Positions 11,142-18,519 of a DNA stretch of 64,000 nt are shown here, one piece after another. The DNA lies in assembly GCA_023460975.1 (NCBI GenBank), contig JAEWOG010000026.1, forward strand, positions 16,772-80,771, read 5' to 3'. The notes below the pieces were generated by a model. The model did no database searches, was not told the DNA's origin, and worked only from the letters and a program-made list of their open reading frames with translations. The position numbers and the translations under genes were made by a program. The stretch is from Actinomycetes bacterium. GTDB taxonomy: Bacteria > Actinomycetota > Actinomycetes > Propionibacteriales > Nocardioidaceae. The first letter of the stretch is position 1. Each line of letters opens with the position of its first letter.

Positions 11142-12080
11142 ATGAGCAGTCATCCGGCGGACCATGGGCCGGGGTCCACTGACCGGCCTGGCACTCAGCC
11201 GATGCGCGCGCCCGCCGGGGCGAGGTCCTCGGGGGGCGTCGTGCCGTTCTCTGTGGACTGCGACGCTGCGTACAGCTATCTCGTGAACCCCGCGAACCGG
11301 CCCGAGTGGCAGTCATCCTTGCGCGCGGTGGAGGCGCTGGACGACGGACCGGTGCGGCGCGGCATGCGGTGGCATGACGTCACGTGGCCAGGGTTGCGCC
11401 CCCTGATGGTGCTCTCGGACCATGCGCCGGCCGTACGGTGGACCGAGCAGGGGTGGTGGCGCTCGGTGCGCGCGGAACTGACGCTGGACTTCGAGCCGTA
11501 CGGAGACGGGTGCCTGGTGCGGTTCTCGTTCGTCGTGTGGGCGAGTGGGGCGTGGGCGCCGCTGGGGCCCGTGCTGACCCGACTGGCACTGCGGCCGGTG
11601 GCGCGGGACCTTCGCCGGGCAGCCGAGATCCTGGAGGGGCGTCCACTCCCTGGCGCCAAGCAGAGACAGGACGACGAGGCGTGGTGCAAGATCCGCCGTA
11701 CGTTGTGCCGCCGCCCCGCGGACCATGCCCTCACAGGAGACCCGATGACCGACGCCAGCCAGTCCGCACCCGTCCGCCCGTTCACCCGGCAGTCCACCGT
11801 CCTTGAGTTGTCCTCGACGCTGCCCGGGCGCGCGTTCAAGGCGATGGTCGTACGCGGCCTCCCTCCGGTCGCCACCGAGAAGGAGCGTCAGGAGCTGGAG
11901 GACATGACCGTCGGCTTCCCGCTGGAGACCCTGGTCGAACTGTCCGAGGGCAAGCTGACCTGGGGCATCGCCGACTCCGTCGTCGACCTGGCCAACCGCA
12001 AGCCACACCGCGTGCTGGGTCGCGCCTTTAGCGCGGGCGCGGGAGCCCTGAAGAAGGTCACCGGCGCGATCCGCCGCTGA
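11142..12080 (+). CDS. SRPBCC-family protein reading in frame into a second conserved-looking unit
   Basis: Residues about 30-170 have the START/SRPBCC pattern (VPFSVDCDAAYSYLVNPANRPEW, then GMRWHDVTWPGLRPLMVLSDHAPAVRWTEQGWW and VRFSFVVWASGAWAPLGPVL), a fold that binds hydrophobic ligands. The ATG at 11142 has GGAGG 4 nt upstream. From about residue 172 the translation (KQRQDDEAWCKIRRTLCRRPADHALTGDP) resembles non-coding DNA. At residue 202 a new unit of 111 residues begins (MTDASQSAPVRPFTRQ...), with its own ribosome-binding site at 11735. Either this is a 312-residue fusion, or two genes whose separating stop was lost. I recognise no family for the second unit. It diverges from the sulfatase remnant. 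Confidence 0.6.
   Translation: MSSHPADHGPGSTDRPGTQPMRAPAGARSSGGVVPFSVDCDAAYSYLVNPANRPEWQSSLRAVEALDDGPVRRGMRWHDVTWPGLRPLMVLSDHAPAVRWTEQGWWRSVRAELTLDFEPYGDGCLVRFSFVVWASGAWAPLGPVLTRLALRPVARDLRRAAEILEGRPLPGAKQRQDDEAWCKIRRTLCRRPADHALTGDPMTDASQSAPVRPFTRQSTVLELSSTLPGRAFKAMVVRGLPPVATEKERQELEDMTVGFPLETLVELSEGKLTWGIADSVVDLANRKPHRVLGRAFSAGAGALKKVTGAIRR
11735..11747 (+). promoter_or_regulatory. internal ribosome-binding site and ATG
   Basis: AGGAG at 11735-11739, then 5 nt, then ATG at 11745, in frame with the SRPBCC gene. This would start a separate 111-residue protein ending at 12080, with basic C-terminus (ALKKVTGAIRR). Confidence 0.5.
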
Positions 12081-12094
12081 CACCACGCGTACGC

Positions 12095-12124
12095 CGCCGC
12101 GGCCGACGAAGTTCGGCCGCGGCG
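12095..12124 (+). terminator. terminator hairpin
   Basis: 12-bp inverted repeat CGCCGCGGCCGA / TCGGCCGCGGCG with a 6-nt loop, 14 bp after the stop of the preceding gene. Confidence 0.7.
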
Positions 12125-12143
12125 CGTCCAGCACACCGATGCC

Positions 12144-12527
12144 ATGCTGGGCCTGGTGGAGGAGTCCCTGCGCGAGGCACTCGCACCCGTACTGCGCGAC
12201 CTGGCGAGGACGGGCTTGGGTGCGCCGCGGTTCGAGGACCCGACCAGCGATTCAGAGCACGCCGAAGCGATGATGCGGGCGGCCGACGGCAGCGGCCGCG
12301 GCGTGTCAGTACGGCGCTCCGCTGCGCTCGCCGTGCGCGTCGCTGACGCTGCCGACCAGGTCCAGGAGTGGGCGATCGAATTCCAGCTCTGGGGTTCAGC
12401 GCCGACCAACTGGCCTCAATGCCCCAGCCACCCAGACAGCCACCCCATGCGAGCCGTCGTCCTTGGGGAGACTGCGGTGTGGGCGTGCCCCGACTCCGAC
12501 TCCGTCACCGTACGCATCGGGGGCTGA
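12144..12527 (+). CDS. hypothetical protein, 127 residues
   Basis: No family recognised. The N-terminal half is helical and acidic (MLGLVEESLREALAPVLRDLARTGLGAPRFEDP); the C-terminal half has CPSHPDSHPMRAV...AVWACPDSD, a Cys/His arrangement that recalls small actinobacterial proteins with a zinc-binding look (C-x3-H ... C), but no known zinc-ribbon spacing. Codon pattern and composition fit a real gene. It follows the terminator at 12095-12124 and precedes another small unknown gene on the same strand. Confidence 0.6.
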   Translation: MLGLVEESLREALAPVLRDLARTGLGAPRFEDPTSDSEHAEAMMRAADGSGRGVSVRRSAALAVRVADAADQVQEWAIEFQLWGSAPTNWPQCPSHPDSHPMRAVVLGETAVWACPDSDSVTVRIGG

Positions 12528-12630
12528 CACCTGACGAGCCAGGCCGCGCCGGGCCGGGCGCCGAGCCCACGGGGTCGACTCACAGGGGACGGCTGAGGGT
12601 GAGGATGTCGATGGCGACCGACACGGCGTT

Positions 12631-12960
12631 GTGGGCCAGTGGTGCTGGGAGAAGTTCGTCGGCCCGCGCCAGCCGCTGATCCCGCTGTGGCACAACCGGT
12701 TCTACCCCTCGGGTGCGGGGCGGGAGGTCGGACCCGTCATCTCTGCTCTGGACGACTGGGACATCCTCTACTGGGCTCCGAACCTGTCCGGATGGCTCGA
12801 CCTGGACTTCGACGGCGACCCGTGGACCCTGTTCCGGCTACCGTCGGGGCTGGAGGTGCCGTACTGGTCGAGCATCGTCGAACGCAACGACGATTCCCTG
12901 GGCGACGACCTGTGGGCACCGCCCGCAACTCACGTTGTCGCGGCTCTGGACGAGGGGTGA
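12631..12960 (+). CDS. hypothetical protein, about 109 residues
   Basis: No family recognised. The product is tryptophan- and aspartate-rich (WDILYWAPNLSGWLDLDFDGDPWTLFRLPSGLEVPYWSS), composition unlike random frames here, so probably real or the rest of a larger protein. GTG at 12631 is the first usable start; the frame is open but startless for at least 50 bp before it, so the true beginning may have been lost or lie at a rare codon. It ends 18 bp before the convergent ROK remnant. Confidence 0.5.
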   Translation: MGQWCWEKFVGPRQPLIPLWHNRFYPSGAGREVGPVISALDDWDILYWAPNLSGWLDLDFDGDPWTLFRLPSGLEVPYWSSIVERNDDSLGDDLWAPPATHVVAALDEG

Positions 12961-12977
12961 GCCGACCACCGCACCGA

Positions 12978-13877
12978 TCAGCTGGCGAGCTCTGCGCTGG
13001 CCCGCTCGATCGCCTCGGGTGAGAGGACATGCCTGATCGCCAGGACCGCCGCGCCGAGGACACCGGAGCGTTCGCCGGTGACCGAGGCGACGATGCGCAG
13101 GTGCTCGGTGGCCAGGGGCAGTGATCGCCGATAGACCTCCTCGCGGATCCCGGCGATGAGGTGCTCCCCCGCCGCCGACAGCGCCCCGCCGATCACCACC
13201 ACCGACGGGTTGATGAGGTTGACGACCATGGCGGCGACGTCGCCGATGTCACGGCCGGCGTCGCGTACGGCCCGGATCGCGTCGACGTCGCCCGCCCGGA
13301 CACGCTCGACGATGCCGACGGCGTCGTGGACGTCGACCCCCGCCTCTCGCAAGGCAGCAGCGAGCGCGGGGCCAGCCGCGACCGCCTCGAGACACCCCAC
13401 GTTGCCGCACCGGCACACGATTTGGCTCGGCCGTCCGACGCGGATGTGACCGACATCCCCGGCCGTGCCTTGGGCGCCGCGCTGCAGTTCGCCGCTGGCG
13501 ACGATGCCCGCCCCGATCCCCGTGGCGACCTTGATCAGGACCAGGTCGTCGACGTCAGGGAACTGCGCATGCCGCTCCCCCAACGCCATGATGTTGACGT
13601 CGTTGTCGATGAGGACAGGCACGCCGTAAGAGCGCTGCATGTGCCCCGGAACGTCGAATCGGTCCCACCCCGGCATGATCGGCGGGTTGATCGCGCGGCC
13701 GCTGGAATGCTCGACGGGACCAGGCAGGCCGATCCCGATGGCAGCCAGCTCGCCGGGAGGACGGCGTGCCTGCTCGAGGAGACGTCCGATCGCACCCGCC
13801 ACCCATGCCAGGACCTCCTCGGGCCCGCGGGCGATGTCCAGGTCAGCGCGCTCCTCGGCGAGGAGTTCACCGGAGAG
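12978..13877 (-). pseudogene. ROK-family protein lacking its N-terminus
   Basis: ROK proteins are sugar kinases or NagC/XylR-type transcription repressors. Here the C-terminal sugar-kinase fold is intact: VLIDNDVNIMALGE, TGIGAGIVASGELQRGAQGTAGDVGHIRV, and the zinc motif CRCGNVGCLE. Homology can be followed upstream through AEERADLDIARGPEEVLAWV to codon 13875-13877 (LSGELL...) and then stops abruptly in DNA belonging to an oppositely oriented SDR. The helix-turn-helix or ATP-binding N-terminus, about 90 or more residues, is missing and no proper start exists; a GTG at 13802 could at best start 274 residues. Judged a deletion-made pseudogene. Confidence 0.75.
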
Positions 13878-14374
13878 TGGTGGTCAACAACGCCGGCCGG
13901 CATGACTTCCGGATCAGCACCGAGGTGACCGACGATCAGTGGGCGCACGACATCGCACTCAACCTCAGCGGCGCCTTCTTCGTGTCCCAGGCTGCGATCC
14001 CCCACCTTCTTGAAGCCGAGAGCAACATCGTGAACGTTGCCTCCGTCGCGGGACTGATGGGCGAGGCGTACTCGGCGGCGTACACCGCGGCGAAGCACGG
14101 CGTTGTCGGGCTGACCAAGGCCCTGGCGGTCGAGTACCTCAAGACGCCACTCCGGGTGAACTGCGTCTGCCCCGACGGGATGAACACGGCGCAGGTCACC
14201 ACGATCGAGGTGCCCGAGGGAGCCGACTGGGACCTGATCATGCGGGTGTCCGCCGCGCGCGGGCTGATGGAGGCCGACCAGGTCTCAGCCGTCATCGCAT
14301 TCCTCGCATCCGATGACGCGGCGGCTGTTCACGGCAGCATCCAGTCCGTCGACGTCGGCCACATCGCCGGCTGA
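13877..14374 (+). pseudogene. short-chain dehydrogenase lacking its N-terminus
   Basis: The frame from 13877 reads VVVNNAGRHDFRISTEVTDDQWAHDIALNLSGAFFVSQ, then NVASVAG with the catalytic Ser and YTAAKHGVVGLTKALAVEY with Tyr and Lys, to a normal SDR C-terminus. The first 80-90 residues, including the TGxxxGxG cofactor loop, are absent. The break is at the same base where the ROK remnant stops, so one deletion removed the divergent promoter region and both N-termini. No ribosome-binding site or start codon fits the remaining part. It cannot bind NAD(P) as it stands. Confidence 0.78.
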
Positions 14375-14578
14375 CGTGATGAACTCCCCTGTCCGGGTCT
14401 CCACGGTCAGGGCATTCGCTGGGCATCGGCGCGCAGTCTCCTCCGTCTGGTGTCGGAGCGGGCATGGGTTGAACTTGTTAGCCTCGCTGCAACGTCGCGT
14501 GCCGGTGGCAGACCGTGTCAGGCATGGAGGCGTCGGACACGGAGGAGCACGACATGACGTCGTCCCCTTCGCCCTCTC

Positions 14579-15049
14579 GTGGCTGAGGGCGAATCCGCCA
14601 GGCTGATCGCCTGGAGCAACGAGATGGTCGCGGTGCACGCGCGGATGCGCAGCGCCCTGAAGGTATCCATGGAGGCCGTCGCGAACGGACGGGACCTGCC
14701 CGACCCGGGGCGCGACCTGCTGTTGTTCTGCCACGGCTTCTGCACGGCACTCGACGGCCACCACCGCGGCGAGGACGCGCTGCTGTTTCCGGCGATCGAG
14801 GCGCAGCACCCCGACCTCTCCGCCACACTGCGGATGCTTGAGCAGGACCACGCGATGATCGGCACGCTCCTGGCGGGCCTGAAGTCCGCCGTCGAGCGGC
14901 GGGCTTCACCGGGAATCCTGGGGCGGCACCTCGATGGACTGGCCGCGATCATGGAATCGCACTTCCGGTTCGAGGAACGGACGCTGCTCGGCATCCTCGA
15001 CGACTTGGACCTCACCGCCTCGACGAAGGACGTCTACGGTCCCCTGTGA
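14579..15049 (+). CDS. hemerythrin HHE-domain protein
   Basis: Di-iron or metal-binding four-helix protein of about 156 residues; such proteins sense or carry O2, NO or iron. Metal-ligand positions are visible: His in VHARM, HHRGEDALLFP, LEQDHAMI and ESHFRFEERTLL. The only in-frame start is GTG at 14579 with no clear SD. A strong GGAGGAG with ATG at 14554 begins a different frame (MTSSPSPSRG, stop at 14584-14586) that overlaps this GTG. A one-base shift between them would give a natural N-terminus, so either a frameshift (mutation or sequencing error) or a short coupled leader peptide is present. Confidence 0.75.
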   Translation: MAEGESARLIAWSNEMVAVHARMRSALKVSMEAVANGRDLPDPGRDLLLFCHGFCTALDGHHRGEDALLFPAIEAQHPDLSATLRMLEQDHAMIGTLLAGLKSAVERRASPGILGRHLDGLAAIMESHFRFEERTLLGILDDLDLTASTKDVYGPL

Positions 15050-15216
15050 AGCGGCCGAGACGTGGCAGCGGCGCACGCTGTGCGGTGGCAGGACGCACAC
15101 CGCGCGAGGGCGACGTGCCTCGAAGTGTGGTCGCGGACTGAATTCGGCGCGATCGCTGTCGGTGCCCTTCCCTAGGGTTTCGGCCACATCATCCGCTGAG
15201 AAGACCGAGGTTCGGC

Positions 15217-15663
15217 ATGGAGCATCCGTTGTGGCCGAAGGTCGCCGCCGCCATCGTCGCGAGCCAGTCGGGCGGGCCAACGGCCGGCCAGCACCTGGCC
15301 GACGTGTGGGACCAGTTGGGTGAGGACGAACACGTGATGAGGTGCATCGTGGCGCACTACTACGCAGACCTGCAGGACGATGTGCTGGCTGAGCTGGAGT
15401 GGGACCAGAGGGCGTTGGCGGCACACGAGCACCTGCGTGACGAGGACCTGCTGCCGTTGGGGTTGTCGTCAGCGGCAGCCTTCCTCCCGTCCCTGCACCT
15501 CAACGTGGGCGACGCCTGGTTGCGGGCCGGTGATCCCGACAAGGCTCGCCAGCACCTCGAGCATGCGCGGGCCGCAGAGGACCAGCTTGGACAGGATCCG
15601 TACGGCGACATGGTGCGGCGCGGCCTGACCGGTCTCGCTGCTCGCATCGAGGGCGGCACATGA
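15217..15663 (+). CDS. hypothetical protein with TPR-like C-terminus
   Basis: 148 residues, predicted all-helical. The C-terminal part (HLNVGDAWLRAGDPDKARQHLEHARAAEDQL) has the TPR-style pattern of alternating small and aromatic residues (N-x-G-x-A-x-x-x-x-G-x-x-x-x-A), suggesting one or two repeats for protein binding. No catalytic residues. The ATG at 15217 has only a weak GAGG upstream. It stands alone between the hemerythrin gene and the convergent RidA fragment, so context does not tell its role. Confidence 0.6.
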   Translation: MEHPLWPKVAAAIVASQSGGPTAGQHLADVWDQLGEDEHVMRCIVAHYYADLQDDVLAELEWDQRALAAHEHLRDEDLLPLGLSSAAAFLPSLHLNVGDAWLRAGDPDKARQHLEHARAAEDQLGQDPYGDMVRRGLTGLAARIEGGT

Positions 15664-15679
15664 GGGGCGTCGAGCATGG

Positions 15680-15928
15680 TCAGGCCAAGGATGCGGTCAT
15701 TCGGATCGAGACGAGCATGCCGGGCACCTCGGCGCCGAGTTTGGCCGCGTAGCGAGTCGGCGGCTCCGACGGGAACCAGCGGGCGTACTCCTCGTTCATG
15801 CCGGCGAAGTCGGCCGGGTCGGCAAGCAGCACACCCACTTCCACGACGTCGTCGAGCGTCGCGCCTGCCGCCCGGAGGACGGCTTCGCAGTTCGCGAGCG
15901 CTTCAGGCCGTACGTCGGCTCCAGCGCC
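15680..15928 (-). pseudogene. RidA/YjgF-family fragment
   Basis: Reading leftward, the frame encodes LANCEAVLRAAGATLDDVVEVGVLLADPADFAGMNEEYARWF...PPTRYAAKLGAEVPGMLVSIRMTASLA, the C-terminal 75-80 residues typical of Rid-family enamine deaminases. A stop sits just upstream (15929-15931) and the N-terminal half is not found in any nearby frame. It lacks a start and the trimer-forming N-terminus, so it is a remnant. Confidence 0.7.
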
Positions 15929-16042
15929 TCAAGCCACACGTCAACTGCGGGCGTGCTCGGTCTGGGTACGGTCGGCGCAGCCGCAGTGATCAACAACGGT
16001 GCGTTGTGGTTCACCAGCACGTCCTCGGGTGACGCGTGCGAG

Positions 16043-16423
16043 ATGCAGTTCGTGGTCCAGCCTGTGGGTCCCGAGGACGCTGCGAGCGGTGAGATCGCGA
16101 CGATCATGGAAGGACGAACGGCCTGGCCCAGTGCCTCCGAGCAGGAGGAAGTCGCTGGGGAAGCGCGCCAGTACCTGGCGGCCTACGACTTTGACGCCAT
16201 CGACCGGGATGCCGCGATCAAGGAAGCAGACGAGGTGCAGCGTCGCATCATCGCTGAAGCTGACCCGGAGGAGGCTCAGCCCCTTCTGGAAGGCGACGAC
16301 CTCGAGATGCACGCGGTCTCCAGCAAGGTTGTCCGCGACCTCACGGCCCACCTGGAGGGCCTCGGCCTGGATCCGTACGTGATCCATTCCAGCATCGGCA
16401 GCTCGGGTGGGTGCGCCGAATGA
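16043..16423 (+). CDS. unknown acidic protein coupled to a sigma factor
   Basis: About 126 residues if started at the ATG at 16043; the frame is open from a GTG at 15953. Strongly acidic and helical (EVAGEARQYLAAYDFDAIDRDAAIKEADEVQRRIIAEADPEEAQPLLEGDDLEMHAVSSKVVRDLTAHLEGLGLDPYVIH). No transmembrane segment, no zinc-anti-sigma HxxxCxxC motif and no recognised domain. Its stop overlaps the sigma-factor start as ATGA, so the two are translationally coupled and probably functionally linked. The N-terminus is uncertain because it abuts the RidA remnant. Confidence 0.5.
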   Translation: MQFVVQPVGPEDAASGEIATIMEGRTAWPSASEQEEVAGEARQYLAAYDFDAIDRDAAIKEADEVQRRIIAEADPEEAQPLLEGDDLEMHAVSSKVVRDLTAHLEGLGLDPYVIHSSIGSSGGCAE

Positions 16424-16923
16424 GCGCCGATGCCCTGAGCGCGGCGCTGAACGCCACGTCGGCTGACCTTCTGGCGTACTTCGAGCGGCGCGTGCTCGTG
16501 CGCGAGGACGCGGCCGACCTCCTGGCTGCGGTGATGCTGCAGGCATGGCGACGAGTCGACTCGCTCCCGCACGCGCCTGAGCGGCGCCGCATGTGGCTGT
16601 TCACCATCGCCGCTCACGTGCTGGCGAACCAGCGTCGTTCGTCTCGACGACGGGCAGCCTTGGCGGATCGGATTCGACACCACATGGCCGAAGCGAACGA
16701 GCCGGACCACGCTGAGGCCCTGACGGTCCAAGCCGCAGTACGCGACTTAGCGGCGGCGCACCGCGAGCTCATCATGCTGGTGCACTGGGACGGCCTCAGC
16801 GTGGCGGAGGCTGCCGAACTCCTTGGCCTCAACCCCTCCACTGCGCGCAGCCGATACTCCGCTGCCCGCGCAGCGCTCCGCGCCGCTCTGATCGAGACCG
16901 CGGACGTTGCCCGCACGGGTTGA
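16420..16923 (+). CDS. ECF-type RNA polymerase sigma factor
   Basis: Alternative sigma factor of 167 residues. Region 2 covers about residues 10-60 (LLAYFERRVLVREDAADLLAAVMLQAWRRVDSLPHAPERRRMWLFTIAAHVLANQRR), and region 4 about 105-155 (LAAAHRELIMLVHWDGLSVAEAAELLGLNPSTARSRYSAARAALRAAL) with its helix-turn-helix. Start ATG at 16420 overlaps the stop of the acidic gene upstream. No recognisable anti-sigma gene follows; the next genes are the opposite-strand VapBC pair. Its regulon is unknown. Confidence 0.85.
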   Translation: MSADALSAALNATSADLLAYFERRVLVREDAADLLAAVMLQAWRRVDSLPHAPERRRMWLFTIAAHVLANQRRSSRRRAALADRIRHHMAEANEPDHAEALTVQAAVRDLAAAHRELIMLVHWDGLSVAEAAELLGLNPSTARSRYSAARAALRAALIETADVARTG

Positions 16924-17064
16924 GCGCCCAAGTGACGTGGTTCGGGTTGTGAAGCCTAGGCATGTTCGGCCAGGGACATCACACCCACGCCGTGTCCGCT
17001 ACGCGGCGCTATGTCGCGACCTGGACGGAACGCGGCGGATCCCGACGTGGACGCCGAGCACGTG

Positions 17065-17457
17065 TCAGTGGGAGCGCGGGAAGACCCGAACTTCGGCACG
17101 ATGGGTGTCGCTCAGGAGTTTGGCATCGCAGGTGTACAGCGGGGCATCGAGGGCCTCGGCCAGGGCGAGGTAGCAGGCGTCGTAGCTGGTGAACTGGTGG
17201 CGCAGCGACCAGGCCCGATCGGTGAGCGGGTGGGCCTCGTGGCGATGGATAGTGAAGGCGAAGTGATCCCGCCTCGCCTCGTCGGCAACGGCGTCGGTGA
17301 GCTTGCCGCCAAGCGTCAGTCCGCGCAGCACCGAGACCACCTCCACGTCGATGAGGTGAGGGGCTGCGATCTCGCCCGTGAGGCTGTCAAGCAACTCCGC
17401 GTCGACGTCTCGCCCGATCAACGCCTCGACCATCGCCGAGGCATCGATCACGATCAA
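17065..17457 (-). CDS. vapC: VapC-type PIN-domain toxin
   Basis: Ribonuclease toxin of a type II toxin-antitoxin pair; 130 residues, the usual length. The acidic active-site residues are present: Asp5 (VIDAS), Glu39 (LIDVEVV), Asp93 (SYDACYLALAE) and Asp111 (TCDAKL). It overlaps the antitoxin gene by 4 nt (ATGA), so synthesis is coupled. RNA target unknown. Confidence 0.9.
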   Translation of the reverse strand: MIVIDASAMVEALIGRDVDAELLDSLTGEIAAPHLIDVEVVSVLRGLTLGGKLTDAVADEARRDHFAFTIHRHEAHPLTDRAWSLRHQFTSYDACYLALAEALDAPLYTCDAKLLSDTHRAEVRVFPRSH

Positions 17458-17681
17458 CGCCGCTCGGCTTCGACCGTAGCGAGAATCTCGGCCGAAGTCG
17501 GACCTTCCGATCGATCACGGGCCCTGAGCCTCGACACCACCTCGGCGTTGGTGGGCCGCCCGGCGATCCTGGCCAGCTCCGCGCCGACGTAGGCCGAGAG
17601 CGACTTGCCCTCGGCCGCAGCGCGCTCCTTGAGCGTCTCCGCGACCTCCTCCGACACGTCACGAATGTAGAGCGTGGTCAT
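17454..17681 (-). CDS. vapB: VapB/FitA-type ribbon-helix-helix antitoxin
   Basis: 75 residues. The N-terminal strand and helices (TTLYIRDVSEEVAETLKERAAAEGKSLSAYVGAELARIAG) form an Arc/CopG-like DNA-binding domain; the C-terminal charged tail (SRLRARDRSEGPTSAEILATVEAERR) would wrap the toxin. It is the first gene of the pair. A near-perfect 19-bp palindrome lies 7 bp upstream of the ATG at 17681, the probable autoregulatory operator. There is little room for an SD, so the mRNA may be leaderless. Confidence 0.88.
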   Translation of the reverse strand: MTTLYIRDVSEEVAETLKERAAAEGKSLSAYVGAELARIAGRPTNAEVVSRLRARDRSEGPTSAEILATVEAERR

Positions 17682-17688
17682 TTCTCGA

Positions 17689-17707
17689 TGCTAGCACAGT
17701 GCAAGCA
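17689..17707. promoter_or_regulatory. palindromic operator upstream of vapBC
   Basis: TGCTAGCACAGTGCAAGCA: two 9-bp arms around a central A, 8 of 9 positions symmetric, with an inner perfect GCAC-A-GTGC. On the minus strand TAGCAT (17688-17693) overlaps it as a possible -10, so binding would block transcription. Confidence 0.6.
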
Positions 17708-17868
17708 GGGAGGGCGGGGCTCTCATCGAGCTCAGCCCAGGGCGCGGCTCGCCCAGGCGAAGCGCGCCCGATCGCGGTGGCGTGACGCGCCTATCGCGGC
17801 ATGACCGGGCTGCGTCGCCCGGAGCGGCCCAGATGGGGGCGACGCCATCTTGCAGTAGCGGTTTCGAA

Positions 17869-18258
17869 TCAGGGTGTGTAGCGCACGCCGCTGGGTTGGC
17901 ACGGCGCGGTGCTAGTGGCTTCGGTTAAATCGCATGCGCCGTCGACGAGAAAGCGCTCGCCGAGTGCCTCGGGCAGTTCGACGTCGTAAGAGACTGGGTT
18001 GTTGCCCTGGCAGTTGGCCGCGCTGGGTTCGCCTGGGCTGACGGTGAAGGTGATGACGACCTGGGTGTCGGTCATCTCGATGTCGGGGTCGTTGACGGTG
18101 CCGGTCTCGCCGCTGTTGCAGCCGAGGCGGGTGACGTCGACGGTGACCGCGGTGGTGGCGGAGTCCGGAGACTGGTCATTGGCGAGGTCCCACGTGGCTA
18201 CGGCGTCGTCGTTGAACAGACTGCAGCCACTACCCAGGACCGCCGAGAAAGCGAGCAT
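17869..18258 (-). CDS. putative lipoprotein of unknown function
   Basis: 129 residues from ATG 18258, chosen because GAGG lies 7 nt upstream and a signal sequence follows directly: MLAFSAVLGSGCSLFND, with lipobox GSGC giving a lipid-anchored N-terminus after about 12 residues. A longer start at 18360 would add a basic stretch (RRPRQTSRRD). The mature part is acidic, Thr/Val-rich and beta-patterned, with five Cys that could pair (LGCNSGE, ANCQGNN, DGACDLT, APCQPSG). No family recognised. It stands alone between vapBC and the ApeA-like gene. Confidence 0.6.
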   Translation of the reverse strand: MLAFSAVLGSGCSLFNDDAVATWDLANDQSPDSATTAVTVDVTRLGCNSGETGTVNDPDIEMTDTQVVITFTVSPGEPSAANCQGNNPVSYDVELPEALGERFLVDGACDLTEATSTAPCQPSGVRYTP

Positions 18259-18519
18259 CGCGCAGCCTCGAATCGCCAAGTCCCGCCTTGACGTCTGCCT
18301 GGGCCTACGAGGGCGCCCGCAAGGTTCCATGGGCGCATTCTCCCAGGCGCGAGGCTCCATCGCGAGCGCTTCGGAGGTTCATCGACATCCTCGCACCCGG
18401 AGACACACCCACCAGATCATCGACATGAGCGGACATTCGCGGGCGCACGCTACGCGGCGGAATGCAGCAGTTCAGGTTGTGCCAAGTTGTCCAGCAGACC
18501 CACCGAGCCGGACGTCGGC

